64,000 bases of DNA from Austwickia sp. GTDB taxonomy: Bacteria; Actinomycetota; Actinomycetes; Actinomycetales; Dermatophilaceae. This document shows, one piece after another, positions 1 to 8,322 of the stretch (positions are counted from its first letter, which is position 1; each line of letters opens with the position of its first letter). The translations under genes and the position numbers were made by a program. The notes beneath the pieces are model-generated. The model worked only from the letters and a program-made list of their open reading frames with translations, had not been told where the DNA came from and searched no databases. The stretch covers positions 620,001 to 684,000 of the forward strand of contig CP064985.1 in the NCBI GenBank assembly GCA_016699675.1, in the 5' to 3' direction.

Positions 1-94
1 CGAGGCTGACCCGCAGCAGCTGACTGTTCTGCAACGCGAACCGCTGGTTCGTCTGCACTTCCAAGTTGGCCTGGTCGAAGAGGTTGCTCTGCAT
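1..94 (-). CDS. N-terminal fragment of an AIM24-like protein (cut by window edge)
   Basis: Only the first 31 codons are inside the window; the gene continues beyond base 1. The visible peptide has the pattern F-x-LQN-x2-LLRVSL, which I associate with the start of AIM24-family (TIGR00266-like) proteins of actinobacteria, whose function is not well defined. The start is an ATG six nucleotides after a TAGGCT -10 box, so the mRNA is probably leaderless. The family call rests on a very short peptide and is tentative; that a gene starts here is more secure. Confidence 0.5.
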   Translation of the reverse strand, partial: MQSNLFDQANLEVQTNQRFALQNSQLLRVSL

Positions 95-100
95 GACCCG

Positions 101-106
101 AGCCTA
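101..106 (-). promoter_or_regulatory. -10 box of the AIM24-like gene (leaderless start)
   Basis: TAGGCT on the minus strand matches the actinobacterial TANNNT -10 consensus. It is followed by six bases and then the ATG at 94, so transcription would begin at or next to the start codon. No -35 box is obvious. Confidence 0.45.
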
Positions 107-186
107 GACACAGCAGGGTGATCGGCGGGCGCGTCGACAGGCCGCCGGGAGGCCCGAGGCGCCCGGACGGCAGGGCCACCTCGTCG

Positions 187-462
187 TCAGGACGTGGGGG
201 GCGTGGGCCTGGGCGTGTGCGGAGTGGTCACGCAGGCAGGTCCCTCGCGCATCAAGGCGCACTGGGCGACGACCTCCTCCAGATCCTCGGCCGATATCGC
301 GTCCACCAGTTGCCGCGACTCCACCACGATGGTCATCGACACACCGCTTCGGACCGGTACCGGTGCGGCGCCGACACGTGGACCCAAAGTCGTCCCGCGC
401 CAACCGATGACGTCCGTCGACGCCGAATCGAGCATCAGCTCCACGCGCATCCCGTTGTCGGC
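187..462 (-). pseudogene. 3' fragment of the CU044_5270-type gene split by IS21
   Basis: This open stretch ends in TGA (complement of 187-189) and encodes the C-terminal about 90 residues of the protein whose N-terminal part lies at 3108-3959. It begins at the IS21 left boundary with residues NGMRVELMLD, a strand pattern typical of the end of CU044_5270-family proteins. If bases 463-3113 (the element plus one copy of the 6-bp repeat) are removed, codons read straight from the right fragment (GYDDAD) into this one (NGMRVEL) with no frameshift. It has no start of its own, so it is probably not translated now. The last residues are Pro/Thr-rich. Confidence 0.8.
457..462. repeat. Target-site duplication, left copy (IS21)
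   Basis: GTCGGC immediately precedes the TGTC terminus of the IS21 element. The identical hexamer lies immediately outside the other terminus at 3108-3113. Confidence 0.85.
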
Positions 463-480
463 TGTCAAGGGACAGTCGGA

Positions 481-572
481 ACTGCCCAGTGGCGGACATG
501 AAAGCTGCCCGCTGACGGTCACGAGATCTGCCCGGTGGTGGCCACGGGATCTACCCAAGGGGGTTGTGGCCA
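481..572. repeat. Left terminal array of 23-bp repeats (IS21)
   Basis: CTGCCC begins at 482, 505 and 528, with a decayed CTACCC at 551, giving an exact 23-bp period. Each unit continues with a conserved TGRYGG-type core. Equivalent units lie in inverted orientation at the right end. IS21 transposases are known to bind repeated sites at the element ends. Confidence 0.8.
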
Positions 573-588
573 CCACCGACCAGGGTGG

Positions 589-1371
589 TCAGTTCAACGG
601 GCTCACCCCTTGACCGGCGAGTGCTTGGGTGAGCCGGACGCTGTCGCCGCTGGTCTGGCAGACGTGGGCGTGGTGGAGCAGTCGGTCCACCGTGGCGGTG
701 GCCAGCGTCTTGGGCATCAGCTCGTCGAACCCAGAGGGGTGGAGGTTCGAGCTGATCGCGACTGACCGCTTCTCATAGGCGGCGTCGACGAGTCTGTAGA
801 GCCCCTCGGCGGCGTCCGCGGCGACCGGCAGCAGGCCGATGTCATCGACGATGACCAGGTCGGCGCGCAGGACCCGGGCGATGGCCTTGGTGACAGTGTC
901 GTCCGCACGGTGCCTTCGGAGTAGGACGCCGAGGTCTTCCAGGGTGAACCAGGCGACCTTCAACCCGGCCTCGACGGCTTGCTGGCCAAGGGCCTCCAGC
1001 AGGAACGTCTTCCCGGTGCCCGACGGGCCGCAGACCACGAGGTTCTCGCGGCGGTGGACCCATTCCAGGGTGCGGAGCGCCTGCTGGGTCGGGACTGGGA
1101 TCGAGGATGCCTCGGGCTGCCACGCGTCGAAGGTCTTCCCGGTGGGGAAGCCCGCCGACGCTCGCCGGGTGACAAGTGCGGAACGCTCCCGGCCGGCGAC
1201 CTCCTCGGCGAACAGCGCCTTCAACACCTCGGCGGGCTCCCAGCGTTGGGCTTTCGCGGTTGCGACGACCTCGGGTGCGTGACGACGGATGTGCGGCAGC
1301 CGCAACCGGCGCAACAGCTCCTCCAGTTCGGCTGGCAGCGGCGGTGCTGACGCCGTGCTTCTCGTCGTCAT
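589..1371 (-). CDS. istB: IstB, IS21 transposition helper ATPase
   Basis: IstB is an AAA+ ATPase of the DnaC/IstB family that acts with the IstA transposase in IS21 transposition. The 260-residue protein has a Walker A motif GPSGTGKT (about residues 115-122) and a Walker B region LVIVDDIG (about 172-179), plus the downstream SSNL (sensor-type) segment. The length is normal for IstB. The start ATG overlaps the istA stop by 4 bp, so the two are translationally coupled. It ends about 125 bp inside the element's left terminus, next to the repeat array. Confidence 0.95.
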   Translation of the reverse strand: MTTRSTASAPPLPAELEELLRRLRLPHIRRHAPEVVATAKAQRWEPAEVLKALFAEEVAGRERSALVTRRASAGFPTGKTFDAWQPEASSIPVPTQQALRTLEWVHRRENLVVCGPSGTGKTFLLEALGQQAVEAGLKVAWFTLEDLGVLLRRHRADDTVTKAIARVLRADLVIVDDIGLLPVAADAAEGLYRLVDAAYEKRSVAISSNLHPSGFDELMPKTLATATVDRLLHHAHVCQTSGDSVRLTQALAGQGVSPLN

Positions 1372-2957
1372 CGGGCCACCTCGTTCCCGTCGCGGCCGTC
1401 GTGCTGGCCGACCTGTTCACCGAGCCGTGCCCATGCGCTGGTGCCCTGGGTCAGCGAGGAGTCCTCGCTGGCCCGGTGCTCACCGGCTTTCGGTGCTCGG
1501 GCGTGGTGGTCCAGGATCGAGGACAGGTCTGCTTCGGCGAACCGGCCGTGCACGGCGGCGTGGCCCAGTGCCCAGTCGACCTCGACGGGGTCGAACAGCT
1601 TGGCCAAGCTGAGGGCTTCGGCCATCTTGACGCGCATCCGTGGTGTGCCTGCGGCGGCGGCCTCGATCAGCCACAACCTCGCGCCCTCGCCCAGGTCGAG
1701 GAAGTCGGACTCGGCCGGGTTCTTCGCACGGGGCTGGCGGTCCAGTGGCCCGGACGGCTGGGCTGGGAAGTGCTCGTCATCGATCTTCGGGGTGCCGGGT
1801 GTGGCCCGGCGGTGGCGGGCGACTTCGAGGGGACCGTCCTGGCCGACGTGGACGATGACGACCCACTCGTCCTCGCCGACACCATGGGCACGGACCCACA
1901 CCGTCGCACCCAGCAGGGCATGCGGGACCGAGTACTGGCCGGACTCGAACATCACCATCGGTGTGTTGCCCGGCACCACCCGCGTGGTGCCGAACGCGAC
2001 CGTGTGCGGGGTCATCGGGACCGGGTGCAGCCGGACCCGTTCCTCGGCGAGCATCTCGATCGGTGGCCGACGAGTGACCCGGTGCGCTCGGGTGTTGACC
2101 TTCTCGCAGAACTCCACGCACGCCGCCTCGAGCTCGGCGAACGAGGCGTACCCCTCGCGCAGGTTGGTGTCCTTGGGGACCAGGTCGGCCTTGCTGATCT
2201 TCACCGACGACTCGGTGCCGCCCTTGGACGCCGGATCGGCCGGGACGCAGGTGTGCACGACCATCGAGTAGTGCTCGGCGAACGCCACCAGCTGCGGATT
2301 CCGCACCGGAATTCCGGCGATGTGCTCGACCGTGACGGTCTTCTCGTTGTCGGTCAACACATAGGTCGGCACCCCACCCAGCCGCCGGAACGTCACGTCC
2401 AGGGCAGCGAACACCGAGGGCATCGTCTTGTCGCGGATCGGCAACACGACCCGGAACCGCGACCAAGCCAGCCAGGCGACGAACAGCACGGTCTTGACGC
2501 CGTCGACGACGGGGCCATCGCCGTAGTCGTACTGCAACCACATCCCCGGCTCAGTCACCCAGGGACGGTGCACCCGCACGTGTCCGGCCCGGTAGGACTT
2601 CTTGACCTTCGCGACCGCACGGCGGGTGGTGCGCTCCGACCCTCCGTAGCCCAGGGCGAGCAGCTTCTCGTGCGCCACATCGGCACGGACCTTCCCGACC
2701 GACCGCTCGACCCACTCCTCGACCTTGGGCAGATACTCATCGATCAACATCGGCCGCACCGCCGCCGCCGGCAACTCCCGCCGCCAGCACGGCGATCCAC
2801 GTACCGCTTCCACCGTGTGGTGGGAGCAGCCAGCCAGCTCGCCGGCATCGCGCAACGAACCTGTTAGGTCGTAGGCATCCAACATTTCCATGATCTCCTC
2901 GGCAGACTTCAACTCATCCCTTCCTCGGGAGCGATAGGGCGCATCAGCACCGCTCAT
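1368..2957 (-). CDS. istA: IstA, IS21-family DDE transposase
   Basis: This 529-residue transposase cuts and joins the ends of the IS21 element. A helix-turn-helix lies at about residues 35-52, and an RNase H-like catalytic core follows: the first Asp in YDYGDG (about 144-147), the second Asp in LTDNE (about 203) and the Glu in KGGTES (about 249). A beta-barrel-like segment follows at about 320-380. It is the promoter-proximal gene of the istAB pair and begins about 150 bp inside the right terminus. There is no frameshift or internal stop. Confidence 0.95.
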   Translation of the reverse strand: MSGADAPYRSRGRDELKSAEEIMEMLDAYDLTGSLRDAGELAGCSHHTVEAVRGSPCWRRELPAAAVRPMLIDEYLPKVEEWVERSVGKVRADVAHEKLLALGYGGSERTTRRAVAKVKKSYRAGHVRVHRPWVTEPGMWLQYDYGDGPVVDGVKTVLFVAWLAWSRFRVVLPIRDKTMPSVFAALDVTFRRLGGVPTYVLTDNEKTVTVEHIAGIPVRNPQLVAFAEHYSMVVHTCVPADPASKGGTESSVKISKADLVPKDTNLREGYASFAELEAACVEFCEKVNTRAHRVTRRPPIEMLAEERVRLHPVPMTPHTVAFGTTRVVPGNTPMVMFESGQYSVPHALLGATVWVRAHGVGEDEWVVIVHVGQDGPLEVARHRRATPGTPKIDDEHFPAQPSGPLDRQPRAKNPAESDFLDLGEGARLWLIEAAAAGTPRMRVKMAEALSLAKLFDPVEVDWALGHAAVHGRFAEADLSSILDHHARAPKAGEHRASEDSSLTQGTSAWARLGEQVGQHDGRDGNEVAR

Positions 2958-3011
2958 CGCACCCGAGGAAGGGGCCTCAACCGCGCAGGTCGGCGAGGCA
3001 GACGACGTCGT

Positions 3012-3091
3012 GTCGGGCAGATCCCATGACCGTCAGTGGGCAGTTCTCACGTCCGCCAGCGGGCAGCTTCGTGGCCGTCTCCGGGCAGTTT
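3012..3091. repeat. Right terminal array of 23-bp repeats (IS21)
   Basis: GGGCAG (the complement of the left CTGCCC motif) occurs at 3015, 3038, 3061 and 3083, spacings of 23, 23 and 22 bp. These are inverted relative to the left array and are probable transposase-binding sites. Confidence 0.8.
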
Positions 3092-3107
3092 CTCGTGGCC
3101 GCCGACA

Positions 3108-3113
3108 GTCGGC
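3108..3113. repeat. Target-site duplication, right copy (IS21)
   Basis: GTCGGC directly outside the right TGTC terminus, identical to 457-462. Confidence 0.85.
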
Positions 3114-3959
3114 ATCGTCATAGCCGTACGCCGTCCCGGCCCGCCCCTCGAGCACCGCTGGCTGCACCGTGATCCCGGGCAACGTCGGCAGGAGCATCGT
3201 CATGGCGTGCCGTAGATCAGCGGGCAGGCGCAGGCTCTCCAGCGCCTCGATCGCGTGCCCCCGAGCGAGCGCATCCGGCGTCGACACCATCCGGGTGCGG
3301 CGGATCTCTTCCTCGACGGAGGCGTAGAGATCCTGGCGGAGCAGCTGGGGATCCCGGGGCCGTGCCGCAGCCCAGTCGGCGTCCGGTCGCGCCCACGATC
3401 CACGCGTGATCTCCGGTTCGCGGTCCACCGAACGGACTCGCGCCGGCGGCCCTCCCGACCCGTCGCCGCCGACCAACGTGGCGGCTCCGAGTCCGGTCTC
3501 GGCAACGCTCCAGCCCGGCCGGCCGGGGTCCACCGAGTCGTACCGGACGATCGAGGCGGGCACTAGCCAGACGCCGCGTTGCTCGGTCGCTTTCACCGAC
3601 GGCCCATAACCCTCTCCGACCAACGTCGTTCCGTGCAGCACGGTCTTCCAGTACTGCGACGCGGAGGTCGGGGTGACCGGCCGGGGGGTCACGGAGGAGG
3701 TGGCGACCGGGAGGCCCGGGCTGACCTGGGCGTCGTGGCGCAGGACCGGCGGGATGATGAGCACCCCGGCCAGGGTCGCGGCGGCCGCGACGGCGATGCC
3801 GCCGACCAGCCACGGCCGCCGGGTCGGCGCCGGCGGCGGTGGCGGCGCGGTCACGCGACCGGCGGTGATGTCGGCGATGAGGGCGGCGGCGCGCGCGTCG
3901 CCGTACGGCGTCTCGTCCCGCACCGGGTTCGCCGCGGCCAGGTCGTCCACGAACGTCAT
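3108..3959 (-). pseudogene. 5' fragment of CU044_5270-type membrane protein gene, broken by IS21
   Basis: The first about 284 codons of a protein resembling the CU044_5270 family: a short cytoplasmic N-terminus, one transmembrane helix (about residues 49-71, after TRRPWLVGG) and a long extracytoplasmic domain. Such proteins are usually encoded just after a SigE-type ECF sigma factor, and here the start overlaps the sigma stop by 4 bp; a role as a cognate membrane partner is an inference. The reading frame runs into the IS and stops at 3033, so any product would carry about 25 foreign residues and lack its last 90. The remainder is at 187-462. Confidence 0.82.
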
Positions 3960-4636
3960 GGCTTGCTCCTCTCGGTCTCGGGTGCGGTCTCGGGCGCGGG
4001 TTGCGGTGCCGGGTGGCGGACGGCGCGCAAGGTGCCGGAGGCGCTCGAGCCCGCACGCCGTACGCCGGGTGGGCACAGCGCCTCGGCCTTGCGGCGCGCC
4101 CGATGGAGGCGGACGCGGGCGGCGCCCGGCGTACAGCCCAGCACCCCCGCGATCTCCCGCGGCGCGAGCCCTTCCCAGGCGGCCAGCCGCAACAGCTCCT
4201 CCTCGTCGGGCGGCAGCGCGTCGAGCACGTCGTTAACCCAGGCCAACTCGCCGCCGCCGGCGCCGGCCGGCTCGCCCCCGAACGCGACCCCCGCGACCCC
4301 GGCCAACCCCGCGTGCCCGACGGGCCCGCCGCCCCCTCCCCCGCTCACGCCGCCGGGCTGGGCCGCGACCCGCGCGATGAGCCGCGCCCGTCGGGCATCG
4401 GCGCGCTGGCGCGCGGCGACGCGATGCCAGGCGCAGCGATACAGCCAGGGCCGCGCCTCGTCGGGCAGCTGGTCTCGGCAGGCCCAGGCCGTGGCGAAGA
4501 CGTCGACGACCACGTCGTCGGCGTCATCTGCGCCGACCCGGCGAAGCGCGTAGGCGCGCACCGCTGCGTGATGGGCGCGGAAGAAGGCTTCGAACCAGGC
4601 CTCGTCCCGACCGCCCTGCCCGCTGCGTCCGCTCAC
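3956..4636 (-). CDS. ECF (SigE-type) RNA polymerase sigma factor
   Basis: A 226-residue sigma-70-family factor that would direct RNA polymerase to a small regulon. Region 2 spans about residues 14-80 (AHHAAVRAYALRR and the PWLYRCAWH region) and region 4 about 135-188, with the helix-turn-helix in PREIAGVLGCTPGAARVRLH. The linker (about 95-130) is unusually Gly-rich, and a Pro/Ala-rich tail follows region 4. The start is GTG. It overlaps the downstream CU044_5270-type gene by 4 bp; that gene is now broken, so if it normally restrains this factor, control may be lost. Target promoters are not visible. Confidence 0.85.
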   Translation of the reverse strand: MSGRSGQGGRDEAWFEAFFRAHHAAVRAYALRRVGADDADDVVVDVFATAWACRDQLPDEARPWLYRCAWHRVAARQRADARRARLIARVAAQPGGVSGGGGGGPVGHAGLAGVAGVAFGGEPAGAGGGELAWVNDVLDALPPDEEELLRLAAWEGLAPREIAGVLGCTPGAARVRLHRARRKAEALCPPGVRRAGSSASGTLRAVRHPAPQPAPETAPETERSKP

Positions 4637-4688
4637 ACCCTGATAGTGCCGGCGGGTCCGCGAACGTTACGGCTGGACGCACCCTGCG

Positions 4689-5003
4689 TCAGCGGTAGCG
4701 CTCCTGATCGGCGGCGAGCTCCGCCTCTTCGGTGTCCTCGTCGCGGACGCGGCCGTCGGCGCGCCGGGCGTGGGCGGCCTGCTTGTGCTCCATCCGGTGC
4801 TCGATGCGCTCGGCGAGCTTGCCGCTCATCTCGTCGCGCGGGCCCCGGAAGAAGAACAGCGACAGCACCGCGGACAGCAGGGCCGCAGAGATGAGCAGGA
4901 TCAGCGGGTTCTCCCGCATCCACGGGATCGCGAACAGCAGCAGCAGGCAGGCGAAGAACGCGAGCAGCCGCAGGATGGTGTAGCGAACGAAGGGCGAGAG
5001 CAT
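4689..5003 (-). CDS. DUF4229 small membrane protein
   Basis: 104 residues with two closely spaced membrane helices (about 9-27 and 33-51) followed by a charged cytoplasmic tail rich in Arg, Glu and Asp. This matches the DUF4229 family, which I know from actinobacteria beside cytochrome c biogenesis genes; its function is unknown. It lies 5 bp after ccsB on the same strand and is probably co-transcribed, suggesting a link to cytochrome c or haem handling. Confidence 0.75.
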   Translation of the reverse strand: MLSPFVRYTILRLLAFFACLLLLFAIPWMRENPLILLISAALLSAVLSLFFFRGPRDEMSGKLAERIEHRMEHKQAAHARRADGRVRDEDTEEAELAADQERYR

Positions 5004-5008
5004 CTATC

Positions 5009-6127
5009 TCACAGTCCCGAGTAGGAGTGTTGGCCGACGAAGTAGACGTTGACGATCGCGAAGTTGACGATGATCGCGAGGTAGCCCAGGGCGGCGAGGA
5101 TGTTGGCCGTGCGGCGGCTCCAGCCGCTGGTCGCCCGGGCGTGCAGGTATGCCGCGTAGATCACCCAGATCACGAAGGTCCAGGTCTCCTTGGGATCCCA
5201 GTTCCAGTACGCACCCCACGCCTGCTGCGCCCAGATCGCCCCCGCGATCACCGAGAAGGTCCACAGCGGGAACGCGACGATGTGCAGGCTGTAGGCGATC
5301 CGGTCGAGCGTGCGCGCGCTCGGCAGGGTGTCGAGGAAGCTCTCCTGCGCCCGCCCGTCGGCGACGCGTGCGTCGTGGCGTTCGCGGGCGAGCTGAAGCA
5401 GCAGCACGCTGAACGCCACCGTGAAGAACGCCACCGACAGCACTGCGATCGGCACGTGGATGGCCAGCCACAGGCTCTGCAGCGAGGGCAGCAGCTCCGC
5501 CGCGGGCGAATACCAGACGGAGAGGGCGAGCCCGAGCACCAGCAGCACCGGCGTGACCACGAACAGCCCCAGCCAGCGCAGCGGCCGCCGCATCGCCAGC
5601 AGCAGGTAGAGCCCCAGCGCCATCATGGCCCCGAACACGGCGAACTCGAACATGTTCGCCACGGGCACCCGACGTACGGCGATTCCGCGCGCGACCACCG
5701 ACACGACCAGCAACATCAGGGTGAGCCAGGTCAGGGTCATCCCGAATTGGCCCGCCCTCGCGCCGCGCGCGCCCCGGGCCCGCGACTCCCCCGCGCCGGA
5801 GTCCGCCGCCACGACGCCATCGGCGCCCGCGCCCGCACCGTCGTCCCCGGCGGGAACCAGGCGGCGGCCCAACCCGGCCGACGCCGCCGACTCCCCCGCG
5901 GATCGCGCCGAGCCCGCGCCCACCAGCGCGGCTTCCGCCGGCGCGGATTCCGCCTGCCCGGCGATCAGGTTCGCCGCGCCCTCCGAGCCCGCCTCCCGGG
6001 CGCCCCGCAGCCGAGGCCGATCGGCGAACGCGACGTACACCGCGAACGCGAGCATCGCGAGCGCGAGGGCGACCATGGCGCCGTACAGGGCGAGGTTGGC
6101 GAGGTTGGACAGCTGGAGATTCGGCAT
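5009..6127 (-). CDS. ccsB: CcsB/CcsA-type cytochrome c biogenesis membrane protein
   Basis: The haem-handling partner of ResB in system II cytochrome c maturation; together they export haem and attach it to apocytochrome c outside the membrane. The 372-residue protein has an N-terminal helix (about 12-33), a long Ala/Gly-rich linker (about 40-145) unlike compact homologues, and then a multi-helix core. The haem-binding WWD signature is clear near residues 310-322 (WGAYWNWDPKETW). It is 42 bp downstream of resB in the same operon. Homologue of M. tuberculosis Rv0529 by context. Confidence 0.93.
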   Translation of the reverse strand: MPNLQLSNLANLALYGAMVALALAMLAFAVYVAFADRPRLRGAREAGSEGAANLIAGQAESAPAEAALVGAGSARSAGESAASAGLGRRLVPAGDDGAGAGADGVVAADSGAGESRARGARGARAGQFGMTLTWLTLMLLVVSVVARGIAVRRVPVANMFEFAVFGAMMALGLYLLLAMRRPLRWLGLFVVTPVLLVLGLALSVWYSPAAELLPSLQSLWLAIHVPIAVLSVAFFTVAFSVLLLQLARERHDARVADGRAQESFLDTLPSARTLDRIAYSLHIVAFPLWTFSVIAGAIWAQQAWGAYWNWDPKETWTFVIWVIYAAYLHARATSGWSRRTANILAALGYLAIIVNFAIVNVYFVGQHSYSGL

Positions 6128-6169
6128 GGGACCGTCCGCGAGGTGGGGTACTGGAAGGTTTCGGCCAGA

Positions 6170-7924
6170 CTATCCCGGTCCACCGACAACGCTGCGGCCA
6201 AGAGCATCCCCCTCGCCGCCCGGCCCGCCGATCCGGCGAACGAGTCGCCGGACGGCCTCGTCCAAGCCGGCGTCCTCGCTCTTGGCCAGCGCCCCCACCT
6301 GCACGTGGCTGCGCGGCGCCCCATCCGGACCCGGGTCCGCGGGCCGCACCCGGACGAACACCCGACGCCGCCGGACCACCAGCGAGGCCACCAGGCCCAG
6401 CGCGCTGACCAGCGCCGATCCGAGCGCCAGGGGTCGCGCAGGGTCGTACCGCGTCGAGACCCCCGCCCAGCGCTGCGTCCCCTCGTACGTCACGCTCCCC
6501 CGCCCCCCGGGCAGCTGCGCGCTCTGCCCGGGCGCCAGCGTGAGCCGCACCGGGTTGCCCGCATCGTCCTTGACCTGGGCCATCCGCGCGGTGTCCAGCG
6601 TGTAAACGTTCTGGGGGCGGCCGCCGGGGAAGAGCTCCCCCTCGTACGCCGCGAGCACCAGCGCCGGATTCGTCAGGTCGGGGAAGGTCGAGACCAGGCC
6701 GCCGTCACTCGACGTACCGGCCGTCGGCAGGAACAACCCCACGAAGCCGAGCTGCTTCGGGGTCGCCGCGGGCACCTTCACCGCGCCCAGCGAGGTGTAC
6801 ATGTTGTCCTGCGGCAGGAACGGCACCTGCCCGCGGAAGGTCACCTGGCCGGCCGCATCGCGCACGGTGATCGTCGGGGCGTAGCCGTTCCCGAGCAGGT
6901 AGACCTGCGCGCCGCCGAAGCCCAGCGGCTTGTTGACCGCGAACTCGCGCCGCTCCGGCTCCGCGCCCGGGCCGGTGGTCACGGTGGTCTGCGCGCGGAA
7001 GTCGCGCGGGGCGCCGACCTGCTGCGCGGCGCGGGGATCGGTCTCGAACCGTACGTCGAGCGAATCCACCCGCACCGTGAACGGCTGCAGCGCAGCGGTG
7101 TCCACCCACGGGCCGGGGTTGAAGGTGTCGTAGCCGGCGACCGTGTTCGCGAACGACTGCCCCACCGGGATGATCCGGTCGCCGCGCCACCCCACGAGAT
7201 GCCCCCAGGCGAGTGCCCCGATCAAGGCGAGCAGGGCGACGTGGAAGAGCAGGTTGCCGGTCTCCCGCAGGTGGCCGCACTCGGCGGACAGCACGCGCTC
7301 GGCGGAGCCATCGGCCGAGGCGGCCTGGTCGTCACGGCGGATGCGGTAGCCCCGGCGCAGGGCGGCACGGGCCCGGGCCAGCGCCTCCTCCGGCGTACCC
7401 GCCACGACCGTCTCCGCGTGGCTCGGCAACCGATCCAGCCGACGCGGGGCGCGCGGCGGCTGACCCCGCAGTTCGCGCAGGTGCAGCCGGGTCCGCGGGA
7501 TGACGCAGCCGACCAGGGAGAGCATCAGGAGCAGGTAGATCGCCGAGAACCACGGCGAGGTGAACACGTCGAACATGCCGATGCGGTCGAGTACCGGCCC
7601 CACGCCGGGGTGGTCCGCGATCCAGTCGGCGGCCCGGTTCGGGTCCAGGCTGCGCTGCGGGAAGATCGACCCCGGCACGGCCGCGACGGCCACGAGCAAT
7701 AGCAGGAACAGCGCGGTCCGCATGCTGGTGAGCTGCCGCCACGCCCAGCGGGCCCAGCCCACCGGCCCCAGCCGCGGCATCCTCGGCGCCGCCGACGCGT
7801 CCAGGTCGACGAAGGCCGCGTCGCCCGCGGCGGGAACGTGCCCGGCCGGAACTGCGGCGGGTACGTCGGGTGCGGCGGGGTCCTCGGCGACGTCGGCGGG
7901 CGGCGGATCCTGGCGTTTGCTCAT
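6170..7924 (-). CDS. resB: ResB, cytochrome c biogenesis protein
   Basis: ResB joins with CcsB to form the system II cytochrome c synthase. The chosen start (MSKRQDPP) gives 584 residues; the open frame extends 17 codons further upstream but those look non-coding. After a Pro/Ala/Asp-rich N-terminus come membrane helices near residues 70-95 and 145-165, a further helix near 245-265, a large extracytoplasmic domain and a C-terminal helix, as in the family. In M. tuberculosis the gene follows ccdA directly, but here vapBC on the other strand intervenes, so resB must have its own promoter. A weak CAGGCT box precedes it. Confidence 0.92.
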   Translation of the reverse strand: MSKRQDPPPADVAEDPAAPDVPAAVPAGHVPAAGDAAFVDLDASAAPRMPRLGPVGWARWAWRQLTSMRTALFLLLLVAVAAVPGSIFPQRSLDPNRAADWIADHPGVGPVLDRIGMFDVFTSPWFSAIYLLLMLSLVGCVIPRTRLHLRELRGQPPRAPRRLDRLPSHAETVVAGTPEEALARARAALRRGYRIRRDDQAASADGSAERVLSAECGHLRETGNLLFHVALLALIGALAWGHLVGWRGDRIIPVGQSFANTVAGYDTFNPGPWVDTAALQPFTVRVDSLDVRFETDPRAAQQVGAPRDFRAQTTVTTGPGAEPERREFAVNKPLGFGGAQVYLLGNGYAPTITVRDAAGQVTFRGQVPFLPQDNMYTSLGAVKVPAATPKQLGFVGLFLPTAGTSSDGGLVSTFPDLTNPALVLAAYEGELFPGGRPQNVYTLDTARMAQVKDDAGNPVRLTLAPGQSAQLPGGRGSVTYEGTQRWAGVSTRYDPARPLALGSALVSALGLVASLVVRRRRVFVRVRPADPGPDGAPRSHVQVGALAKSEDAGLDEAVRRLVRRIGGPGGEGDALGRSVVGGPG

Positions 7925-7994
7925 GACCGGCCCAGCCTGCCACACGGCCCCGGGCCCCCACGGTGCCCGGCTCATGACCGGTCCTGACTGCGCC

Positions 7995-8045
7995 GGGCGC
8001 GGCGACGGTGGGCGCGGCGACGGTGGGCGCGACCACGGTGGGGCG
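7995..8045. repeat. 15-bp tandem repeat upstream of vapB
   Basis: The unit GGGCGCGGCGACGGT occurs at 7995-8009 and 8010-8024 exactly, then at 8025-8039 with two differences, followed by a partial unit. It lies just upstream of the vapB -10 box and could be an array of operator half-sites for the VapBC complex, or simply slippage-prone DNA. Confidence 0.6.
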
Positions 8046-8052
8046 CGACGTG

Positions 8053-8058
8053 TACGAT
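8053..8058 (+). promoter_or_regulatory. -10 box of vapBC (leaderless start)
   Basis: TACGAT fits TANNNT and is followed by six bases before the vapB ATG at 8065, predicting a leaderless transcript. Confidence 0.5.
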
Positions 8059-8064
8059 TGGTGT

Positions 8065-8322
8065 ATGCGCACCCGCACCAACATCGAAATCGACGACGAT
8101 CACGTGCGCGTCATCATGGCTCGCTACGGGCTGCGCACCAAGACCGACGCGGTCGATCTCGCGCTGCGGTCGCTCGCGGGGCAGCCGATGTCGCGCGAGG
8201 AGGCCCTCGGCATGCGGGGCGCCCACGCGTTCGACCTCGTCAACGACACCCACGACCTCGCCCTCGACCTCGAGGAGCCCGCGGGCACCCCCGCGCCCGG
8301 GTCGGCGCCGGCCCGCGGATGA
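8065..8322 (+). CDS. vapB: VapB-type antitoxin
   Basis: An 85-residue ribbon-helix-helix antitoxin that would bind and neutralise the VapC toxin and repress the operon. The N-terminus MRTRTNIEIDDD followed by a helix (HVRVIMARYGLRTKTDAVDLAL) is the standard VapB/DUF2191 pattern; the Pro/Ala-rich C-terminus would contact the toxin. The frame is open 19 codons upstream, but the leaderless -10 and the match to family N-termini fix the start at 8065. It overlaps vapC by 3 bp (ATGA). The pair sits between ccdA and resB, on the opposite strand. Confidence 0.9.
   Translation: MRTRTNIEIDDDHVRVIMARYGLRTKTDAVDLALRSLAGQPMSREEALGMRGAHAFDLVNDTHDLALDLEEPAGTPAPGSAPARG

Larger units (their letters stand above)
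463..3107 (-). mobile_element. Complete IS21-family insertion sequence (2645 bp)
   Basis: Both ends begin TGTC (read inward) and the first CTGCCC motif starts exactly 19 bases after the first base at each end; the outer 25 bases match at 16 positions. The element carries istA and istB, which overlap by 4 bp as in other IS21 members, and is flanked by 6-bp direct repeats (GTCGGC). Each end carries about four copies of a 23-bp repeat, the expected kind of IstA-binding array. Both ORFs are full length with their motifs intact, so it looks capable of transposition. It interrupts a CU044_5270-type gene. Confidence 0.93.

Noticed and set aside
1368..2867. Long frames on the opposite strand of istA (for example 1176-2867) and similar long antisense frames throughout
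   Set aside because: They are shadows produced by third-position G/C bias; the translations are Arg/Pro/Gly/His-rich and lack domains.
5027..7702. 891-codon plus-strand frame across ccsB and resB
   Set aside because: Low-complexity Arg/Gln/His-rich translation; the minus strand carries clear ResB and CcsB motifs.
7995..8045. Possible CRISPR array in the 15-bp repeats
   Set aside because: Direct tandem copies without unique spacers, and far too short.
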